From Pseudomonas cedrina subsp. fulgida (lineage in GTDB: Bacteria; Pseudomonadota; Gammaproteobacteria; Pseudomonadales; Pseudomonadaceae): DNA of 40,523 nt. The stretch is from contig JAFHKH010000135.1 of assembly GCA_016937595.1 (NCBI GenBank), forward strand, positions 1-40,523. The letters run 5' to 3'. Positions 34,307 through 40,523 of this stretch are shown piece by piece. The notes below the pieces were generated by a model. That model did not search any database. It had not been told where the DNA came from and worked only from the letters and a program-made list of their open reading frames with translations. A program made the translations under genes and the position numbers. Within the stretch, counting starts at the first letter, position 1. Each line of letters starts with the position of its first letter.

Positions 34307-34337
34307 GAAAAACCGGTCGTAAGGACCGGTTTTTTTA
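34307..34337. terminator. Bidirectional terminator between the CHASE2 kinase and plsC genes
   Basis: AAAAACCGGTC / GACCGGTTTTT with a five-base loop, flanked by A and T runs, lies 25 bases after the kinase stop. It can serve the kinase gene on the plus strand and the convergent plsC operon on the minus strand. The rest of the gap up to 34463 contains a perfect DnaA box at 34450-34458. Confidence 0.85.
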
Positions 34338-34463
34338 TGCGCAAAAAACTTATGCACCTTTTTGGTGATTTTATGAGTCGCGGAAATATGTAGGTATATC
34401 AGCTGGTTAGGAAGCAAAAAAAGCGATTCGCCAACATACCGTGCACAGGTTATCCACAGATCT

Positions 34464-35234
34464 TCAAATCACTGGCGTGTCGACCACAACCGGCTCCGGC
34501 GGCAACGAACCCATGGCCCGCTGCTGTGCTTGATTCCACGCCTGGGCACGGTCGTTCAGCGCAGCAATTGCGCGTGGTCCTTCACCTTCGGCGTACATGG
34601 GTTCGCCAATGATTACCGTGATGGTGCCCGCGCGTTTCGCCCAGCCGGTCTTTGGCCAGAACTTGCCGGCGTTGTGGGCAATCGGCAGCACCGGCAGGTT
34701 GGCGTTGACGGCCAACGCGGTACCACCACGTGAGAACTTGCCCAAAGTGCCGTAGGGAACACGCGTGCCTTCGGGGAAGATCAGCACCCAGACGTTATCC
34801 TTAAGCAGCTCGTCGCCCTTCTTGGCTACGTGCTTGAGCGCAGCCTTGGGGTTGTCACGGTCGATGGCGATCGGGCGCAACATGGCCATGGCCCAGCCGA
34901 AGAACGGCACGTACAGCAACTCACGCTTGAGCACCTGACTCAACGGCGAGAAATACGCGGACAAGAAGAACGTCTCCCAGGTGCTCTGGTGGTTCGACAG
35001 AATCACGCAGGGCTGTTGCGGGACGTTTTCGGCACCCTTGATCTCGAAGCGAATGCCCAGGAATACCTTGGACAGCCACAGCGCGCAGCGGCACCAATAC
35101 ACGTTGATAAAGCGATAGCGCGCCTTGAACGGCAAGAACGGCGCGATAAAAAAGCTCAGGGTGCACCAGAGAAAGGAACTGGTGCCCAGCAGCAGGTAAA
35201 AGAAAAAGGTTCTGATGGCCTGCAAAATCGACAT
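34464..35234 (-). CDS. 1-acyl-sn-glycerol-3-phosphate acyltransferase family protein
   Basis: This inner-membrane acyltransferase of the PlsC family adds the second acyl chain to lysophosphatidic acid in phospholipid synthesis. From the ATG at 35234 (MSILQAIRTFFFYLLLGTSSF) it is 256 residues; a 19-residue upstream extension looks untranslated. N-terminal hydrophobic segments span about 8-33. Motif I is NHQSTWE with His82 and Glu87, an HX4E variant of the usual HX4D. Motif III is FPEGTR at 153-158. From memory the P. aeruginosa gene in this place is called lptA, and plsC is the general family name. It is downstream of gmhB by 81 bases. Confidence 0.92.
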   Translation of the reverse strand: MSILQAIRTFFFYLLLGTSSFLWCTLSFFIAPFLPFKARYRFINVYWCRCALWLSKVFLGIRFEIKGAENVPQQPCVILSNHQSTWETFFLSAYFSPLSQVLKRELLYVPFFGWAMAMLRPIAIDRDNPKAALKHVAKKGDELLKDNVWVLIFPEGTRVPYGTLGKFSRGGTALAVNANLPVLPIAHNAGKFWPKTGWAKRAGTITVIIGEPMYAEGEGPRAIAALNDRAQAWNQAQQRAMGSLPPEPVVVDTPVI

Positions 35235-35315
35235 GGCGGCATTTACCGTTGCGGGACACGGCCCGCCTGTTAAAAGCGCACTCCCGAACATCCTTGGCCA
35301 GGAAGTCGAGGGCGG

Positions 35316-35852
35316 CTAGTTGTTGATAAGTTCTGCGGCAACAGCCGCCAGATCGTCAAAAATCAAGGTGCCTACCGGCAGGTTTTTCACCTGGGTCTTT
35401 TCGCCTTTCCCGGTCTTAACCAAAACTGGCTGAGAGTCGACGGCGTTGGCCGCCTCCAGGTCACCGAGGCTGTCCCCGACGAACCATATCCCAGCCAAGG
35501 GCACCTTGTAATGTTTTGCAATGGTTTTCAGCATGCCTGGCTTGGGTTTGCGGCAATCGCAGCCCTCGTCCGGGCCATGGGGGCAATACACCACCAACCC
35601 CACCTCACCGCCCTGCTCCGCCACCAACGTGCGCAAGCGCGCGTGCATGGCGTCCAGGGTGGCGATGTCGTAGTAGCCACGCGCGATACCGGATTGGTTG
35701 GTGGCGATAGCCACCGTCCAGCCGGCCTTGCTCAACTGCGCGATGGCCTCGATCGAGCCCGGCAGTGGAATCCACTCCGCCACCGACTTGATGTAAGCGT
35801 CGGAGTCGCAGTTGATCACCCCGTCCCGATCGAGAATCAGCAGTTTCAACAT
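35316..35852 (-). CDS. gmhB: D-glycero-beta-D-manno-heptose-1,7-bisphosphate 7-phosphatase
   Basis: GmhB removes the 7-phosphate in ADP-heptose synthesis for the LPS inner core. It is 178 residues from the ATG at 35852, two bases after the glyS stop. The HAD-family motif LLILDRDGVIN has nucleophile Asp8 and acid/base Asp10. TNQSG gives motif II. A zinc-binding loop Cys90-x-His92 ... Cys98-x-Cys100 (CPHGPDEGCDC) is specific for GmhB. FVGDSLGDLEAA supplies the metal-binding aspartates. A TTG start at 35858 is possible but adds only two residues. Confidence 0.94.
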   Translation of the reverse strand: MLKLLILDRDGVINCDSDAYIKSVAEWIPLPGSIEAIAQLSKAGWTVAIATNQSGIARGYYDIATLDAMHARLRTLVAEQGGEVGLVVYCPHGPDEGCDCRKPKPGMLKTIAKHYKVPLAGIWFVGDSLGDLEAANAVDSQPVLVKTGKGEKTQVKNLPVGTLIFDDLAAVAAELINN

Positions 35853-35854
35853 GG

Positions 35855-37908
35855 TCAACTCAGGGTCGAAATGTCAGCGATATTCACAAACAACCCACGC
35901 AGGCGCGCCAGCATGGCGTAGCGGTTTTTCCGCACGCCGGCATCATCGGCATTGATCATCACGGCTTCGAAGAACGCATCGACCGGTTCACGCAAGGTGG
36001 CCAGGCGCGCCAATGCTTCGGCGTAGTTGCGTTCGGCGATCAGCGGCTTCACCGCGTTTTCAGCCTTGGCGATGGCCGAGTTCAGCGAGAACTCCTTGGC
36101 GTCGGCAAACAGGCCTGGATCGACGTCCGCGTTGCCCAGGCCTTCGGCCTTGCTCAGCAGGTTCGATACACGCTTGTTCACGGCCGCCAGCGCGTCGGCT
36201 TCCGGCAGTTTGCGGAACGCCTGCACGGCTTGTACACGCTGGTCGAAGTCCAACGCCGAACCCGGCTGCAGGGCCCGTACCGACAAGTACACCGAAACGT
36301 CCACGCCTTCGTCTTCGTAACGCGCACGCAGGCGGTCGAACACGAACTCCAGCACTTGCTCAGCGAGGCCTGCCTGCTTGACCTTGGCACCGAACTGGCC
36401 GACCGCGAACACCACGGCCTGGGTCAGGTCGAGGTCCAACTGCTTGTCGATCAGGATGCGCAACACACCCAGGGCCGCGCGGCGCAGGGCGTACGGGTCC
36501 TTGCTACCGGTTGGCAACATGCCGATGCCGAAGATACCCACCAGGGTATCGAGCTTGTCAGCGATGGCCACGGCGGCGCCGGTCAGCGTGGTCGGCAGTT
36601 CGCGCCGGCACCGCGCGGCATGTACTGCTCGTTCAGGGCCAGGGCGACATCGTCCGGCTCGCCATCGTTGAGGGCGTAGTAGTAGCCGGCAACACCTTGC
36701 ATCTCCGGGAACTCGCCGACCATCTCGGTGGCCAGGTCGCACTTGGACAGCAGGCCTGCGCGCGCAGCCAGGGCGGCCTCACCGCCAATGCGTGGCGCAA
36801 TGTAGGCGGCCAGCTTGGAAACGCGTACGGCCTTGTCGTAGACGCTGCCGAGTTTTTCCTGGAACACCACGTTCTGCAGGCGCAGGTTGAAGTCTTCGAG
36901 CTTCTGCTTCTTGTCTTGCTTGAAGAAAAACTCCGCATCGGTCAGGCGCGGGCGCACGACTTTCTCGTTACCGGCGATGATCTGCTGCGGGTCCTTGCTC
37001 TCGATATTGGCCACGGTGATGAAGCGCGGCAGCAACTTGCCATCCACGTCCAGCAGGCAGAAATACTTCTGATTGTCCTGCATGGTGGTGATCAGCGCTT
37101 CTTGCGGCACGTCGAGGAAGCGTTCTTCGAACGAGCACACCAGCGGCACCGGCCATTCAACCAGCGCGGTCACTTCGTCGAGCAGGCTTGGCGGCACGAT
37201 GGCGGTGCCTTCCTGCAGGCGGGCCAGCTCTTCGGTGCGCTTGCTGATCAGCTCGCGACGCTCCTTGGCGTCAGCCAGCACGTAAGCGGCACGCAGGTCG
37301 GCGGCATAGTTGGCCGGCGAAGTGATGCGCACGGCGTGCGGGTGATGGAAGCGGTGACCACGGGAATCACGGCCAGCCTGCTGGGCCAGGATAGTGCAGT
37401 CGATAACCTGGTCACCGAGCAGCATCACCAGCCATTGGGTTGGGCGTACGAACTCTTCCTTGCGCGCGCCCCAGCGCATGCGCTTGGGAATCGGCAGGTC
37501 GTTCAGGGAATCTTCGACGATGGTCGGCAACAGGCTGGCGGTCGGCTTGCCGGTGATGACCTGGCTGAAGCGCAGTTTCGGGCCGCTCTGGTCGATTTCG
37601 CTCAGCTCCACGCCACACTTCTTGGCAAAGCCAAGGGCGGCCTGGGTCGGGTTGCCTTCAGCATCGAAAGCGGCCTGGCGTGGCGGGCCGTCGAGGTTGA
37701 TGCTGCGGTCCGGCTGCTGGGTTTCCAGCGCGGTCAGCAGCACGGCCAGGCGACGTGGCGCGGCGTAGACTTTCTTGGCTTCGAATTTCAGGCCCGCAGT
37801 GACCAGGCCCTTTTCAATGCCGGCCAGGAACGCATCGGCCAGGGTGTTGAGCGCCTTGGGTGGCAGCTCTTCAGTGCCCAGTTCAACCAAAAAATCTTGA
37901 GCACTCAT
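35855..37908 (-). CDS. glyS: Glycyl-tRNA synthetase beta subunit, frame broken once
   Basis: GlyS is the large tRNA-binding subunit of the alpha2beta2 bacterial glycyl-tRNA synthetase. It starts at the ATG at 37908 ([20 protein letters not shown]), overlapping the glyQ stop as ATGA. The frame shifts at about 36600-36604, where GGCGCGAACTG is read and GGCGCCGAACTG restores [29 protein letters not shown]. With that base the protein is 684 residues, the normal length, and the C-terminal anticodon-binding region continues to NIADISTLS. Loss of one C from a CC pair in an essential gene suggests sequencing error. Confidence 0.93.
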
Positions 37909-38857
37909 TGTGCAGCCTCCAGCTTAGCCAACACTTCATCACGCAAATCCGGGGTTGCCATCGGGAAGCCCAGCTTGGCGCGAGCCATCAGGTAGGCTTG
38001 GGCGACGGAACGCGCCAGGGTGCGTACACGCAGGATGTATTGCTGGCGCGCGGTGACCGAGATGGCACGGCGCGCATCCAGCAGGTTGAAGGTATGGGAG
38101 GCCTTCAACACCATTTCATAGCTTGGCAACGGCAGCGGCTGGTCGAGTTCGATCAGGCGCTTGGCTTCGCTTTCATAGAAGTCGAACAGTTCGAACAGCT
38201 TGTCGACGTTGGCGTGCTCGAAGTTGTAGGTGGACTGCTCCACTTCGTTCTGGTGGAACACATCGCCATAGGTCACTTTGCCGAACGGACCGTCAGCCCA
38301 CACCAGGTCGTAGACCGAGTCCACGCCCTGCAGGTACATGGCCAGGCGCTCGAGGCCGTAGGTGATCTCGCCGGTCACCGGGTAGCACTCGATACCGCCG
38401 GCTTGCTGGAAGTACGTGAACTGCGTCACTTCCATGCCGTTGAGCCAGACTTCCCAGCCCAGGCCCCAGGCGCCCAGGGTTGGCGACTCCCAGTTGTCCT
38501 CGACGAAACGGATGTCGTGCACCAGCGGGTCCAGGCCGACATGCTTGAGCGAGCCCAGGTACAGTTCCTGGAAGTTGTCCGGGTTGGGCTTCAAGACCAC
38601 CTGGAACTGGTAGTAGTGTTGCAGACGGTTCGGGTTTTCGCCGTAGCGGCCGTCAGTCGGGCGGCGACTGGGCTGCACATAAGCGGCGTTCCAGGTTTCC
38701 GGGCCGATGGCCCGCAGGAAGGTAGCGGTGTGGAAAGTGCCGGCGCTACTTCCATATCGTAGGGCTGAAGTACCACACAACCTTGCTCGGCCCAGTATTG
38801 CTGAAGGGCGAGGATCAAGTCTTGGAAGGTACGCACGGCTGGCGTAGGCTGGCTCAC
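37905..38857 (-). CDS. glyQ: Glycyl-tRNA synthetase alpha subunit, frame broken once
   Basis: GlyQ is the catalytic class II subunit that activates glycine. I choose the GTG at 38857 ([27 protein letters not shown]), preceded by AGGTGA; another GTG nine bases upstream (38866) is possible. The frame shifts at about 38744-38747, where GTAGCGCCGG is read and GTAGGCGCCGG restores [22 protein letters not shown]. With one base restored it is 317 residues. Downstream motifs ([50 protein letters not shown]) are intact. It is translationally coupled to glyS. Confidence 0.93.
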
Positions 38858-38938
38858 GAAATTCACCTGTTACTTGGGCTGCGATTTAAAGAGCGGGAGT
38901 ATACCCGATTCGGCCGCGCCACCATCCCCTGGAGCCTT

Positions 38939-39496
38939 ATGCCACGCTGCTTTTGGTGTTCTGAAGATCCGCTGTACATGGCTTATCACGATCAGGAGTG
39001 GGGAACGCCGCTGCGCGATGCGCAGGGTTTGTTCGAGTTGCTTTTGCTCGAAGGGTTCCAGGCGGGCCTGTCCTGGATCACCGTTCTACGCAAGCGCGAG
39101 CATTATCGAAAGGTCTTGTTCGGCTTTGATGCGCAGCGCCTGGCGCGGTTGAGCGATGACGAGATCGACGCATTGATGCTCGATCCGGGCATTGTGCGCA
39201 ACCGCCTGAAGCTCAACGCAACCCGGCGCAATGCCGCCGCCTGGCTGGCGCTGGAGGACCCGGTGGGGTTGCTCTGGTCGTTCGTCGGCGGCGTGCCCAA
39301 GGTCAATCATTTCAAAGACCGCAGCGAAGTGCCGGCCATCACGCCCGAAGCCGAAGCCATGAGTAAAGCCTTGAAGAAAGCCGGTTTCACCTTCGTCGGC
39401 CCGACCATTTGCTATGCGTTCATGCAGGCCTCGGGCATGGTCATGGACCACACTCAGGACTGCGACCGTTACGCGGATCTGGTCAACGCCGGTTAG
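38939..39496 (+). CDS. tag: DNA-3-methyladenine glycosylase I
   Basis: Tag excises 3-methyladenine from alkylated DNA, starting base-excision repair. From the ATG at 38939, with GGAG just upstream, it is 185 residues: MPRCFWCSEDPLYMAYHDQEWG. The zinc ligands Cys4, His17, His171 and Cys175 are in place. The catalytic/base-recognition Glu38 is in LLLLEGFQAGLSWITVL. An open extension to 38783 overlaps glyQ and is rejected. It is divergent from glyQ, with 81 bases between the starts. Confidence 0.96.
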   Translation: MPRCFWCSEDPLYMAYHDQEWGTPLRDAQGLFELLLLEGFQAGLSWITVLRKREHYRKVLFGFDAQRLARLSDDEIDALMLDPGIVRNRLKLNATRRNAAAWLALEDPVGLLWSFVGGVPKVNHFKDRSEVPAITPEAEAMSKALKKAGFTFVGPTICYAFMQASGMVMDHTQDCDRYADLVNAG

Positions 39497-39536
39497 AATG
39501 CCGGCTTTGCGCACCACACACGATCAGGAGTGACCT

Positions 39537-40424
39537 GTGGAAAAGTTTAAAGGCGCCTTGCTGGTAGGCGCTCTCCGGCTGTTTGCCTTGCTGCCCTGGC
39601 GGGCTGTCCAGGCGGTGGGCACGGCCATCGGCTGGATCATGTGGAAGACCCCCAACCGTTCCCGCGACACGGTGCGGATCAACCTCTCCAAGTGCTTCCC
39701 CGCGATGGACCCTGCCGAGCGCGAAGCGTTGGTCGGCCGCAGCCTGATGGACATCGGCAAGTCGTTGACCGAAAGCGCCTGCGCCTGGATCTGGCCGGCC
39801 CAGCGCTCCATCGATCTGGTGCGCGAAGTCGAAGGCCTTGAAGTGCTGCACCAAGCCCTCGCCTCGGGCAAAGGCGTGGTCGGCATCACCAGCCATTTGG
39901 GCAACTGGGAAGTGCTGAACCACTTCTATTGCAGCCAGTGCAAACCGATCATTTTCTACCGCCCGCCCAAGCTCAAGGCGGTGGATGAGTTGCTGCGCAA
40001 ACAGCGGGTGCAATTGGGTAACCGCGTGGCGGCCTCGACCAAGGAAGGCATCCTCAGTGTGATCAAGGAAGTGCGCAAGGGTGGCCAGGTGGGCATTCCG
40101 GCGGACCCGGAGCCGGCCGAATCGGCGGGCATCTTCGTACCGTTCTTCGCCACCCAGGCGCTCACCAGCAAGTTCGTGCCGAACATGCTCGCAGGCCACA
40201 AGGCCGTTGGCGTGTTCCTGCATGCCCTGCGCCTGCCGGACGGTTCGGGTTACAAAGTGATCCTGGAAGCGGCGCCGGAAGACATGTACAGCACCGACAC
40301 CGCCACCTCCTGTGCGGCGATGAGCAAGGTGGTGGAGCGTTATGTCGGCGCCTACCCGAGCCAGTACATGTGGAGCATGAAGCGCTTCAAGAAACGCCCG
40401 CCGGGTGAAGAGCGGTGGTACTGA
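39537..40424 (+). CDS. Lipid A biosynthesis late acyltransferase (LpxL/HtrB family)
   Basis: This inner-membrane acyltransferase adds a secondary acyl chain to lipid A. It is 295 residues from a GTG start with AGGAG seven bases upstream. The N-terminal hydrophobic segment (about residues 8-35) is followed by the catalytic HX4E motif, His120 to Glu125, in GITSHLGNWEVLNHF. The RPPKLKAVDELLRKQR and GIPADPEPAESAGIFVPFF regions fit the family. From memory the P. aeruginosa gene at this position is one of its htrB paralogues, but I cannot assign the acyl chain, so no symbol is given. It is 40 bases after tag. Confidence 0.93.
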   Translation: MEKFKGALLVGALRLFALLPWRAVQAVGTAIGWIMWKTPNRSRDTVRINLSKCFPAMDPAEREALVGRSLMDIGKSLTESACAWIWPAQRSIDLVREVEGLEVLHQALASGKGVVGITSHLGNWEVLNHFYCSQCKPIIFYRPPKLKAVDELLRKQRVQLGNRVAASTKEGILSVIKEVRKGGQVGIPADPEPAESAGIFVPFFATQALTSKFVPNMLAGHKAVGVFLHALRLPDGSGYKVILEAAPEDMYSTDTATSCAAMSKVVERYVGAYPSQYMWSMKRFKKRPPGEERWY

Positions 40425-40446
40425 CTTAAGGGCCACCCAAAACCAA

Positions 40447-40523
40447 ATGTGGGAGCGGGCTTGATCGCGATGCGCTGTGTCAGCGACTGGATGAGTCGAC
40501 TGAACCACCGCATTCGCGAGCAA
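40447..40523. repeat. REP doublet, right arm cut by window end
   Basis: ATGTGGGAGCGGGCTTGATC begins a left arm at 40447 with several differences from the copy at 2430-2520. The start of the opposing arm (CCGCATTCGCGAGCAA) runs off the window end. The spacing between arms is similar to that of the first copy. Confidence 0.8.

Noticed and set aside
38783-38938. N-terminal extension of Tag
   Set aside because: It overlaps glyQ and precedes the universally conserved start MPRCFWC; a GGAG ribosome-binding site sits just before the ATG at 38939.

Overview
The window is the replication-origin region of a Pseudomonas chromosome, most likely of the P. fluorescens group. This is inferred from protein sequences that match the genus closely as I remember them, from the gene order glmS-glmR-glmU-atp-parBA-rsmG-mnmG ... 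mnmE-yidC-yidD-rnpA-rpmH-[oriC]-dnaA-dnaN-recF-gyrB ... plsC-gmhB-glyS-glyQ-tag-lpxL, from parS sites reading TGTTCCACGTGGAAC, and from REP-type inverted repeats carrying the GTGGGAGCGGGCTTGCTCGCGA arm found in fluorescent pseudomonads.

Layout. From 1 to 15.5 kb nearly everything is on the minus strand: glmS (runs off the left edge) with its DeoR-type regulator, a REP doublet, glmU, the complete nine-gene F1Fo ATP synthase operon (atpIBEFHAGDC), parB, parA, rsmG and mnmG. At 15.5-16.1 kb there is a gene-free, AT-rich stretch with a dense cluster of DnaA boxes, a second origin-like region next to mnmG. At 16.1-20.1 kb a plus-strand cell-surface-signalling iron module (FecI-type sigma factor, FecR-type anti-sigma, TonB-dependent siderophore receptor with N-terminal signalling domain), headed by a Fur-box-like palindrome, interrupts an otherwise conserved block. 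At 20.1-24.0 kb the minus-strand mnmE, yidC, yidD, rnpA and rpmH follow. The canonical oriC occupies 24.1-24.55 kb. From 24.6 kb dnaA, dnaN, recF and gyrB read rightward. Three parS sites lie in or just beyond recF and gyrB. An accessory divergent two-component system (OmpR-type regulator and CHASE2 histidine kinase) sits at 30.9-34.3 kb. It is followed by the minus-strand plsC, gmhB, glyS and glyQ, the plus-strand tag and lpxL-type acyltransferase, and a second REP copy at the right edge.

The genes form a replication and segregation hub (DnaA/oriC, clamp, RecF, gyrase, ParA/ParB/parS) surrounded by growth-linked housekeeping: ATP synthesis, UDP-GlcNAc supply, ribosome and tRNA modification, membrane protein insertion, glycyl-tRNA synthesis and LPS/phospholipid acylation.

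Three things stand out. First, there are two DnaA-box clusters plus an excess of perfect DnaA boxes elsewhere, mostly left of dnaA. Second, two parS sites are embedded in recF and impose the same FHVE peptide twice. Third, there are five single-base deletions, each removing one base from a CC/GG pair, that break glmS (twice), mnmE, glyS and glyQ. The last pattern looks like systematic sequence error rather than gene decay.
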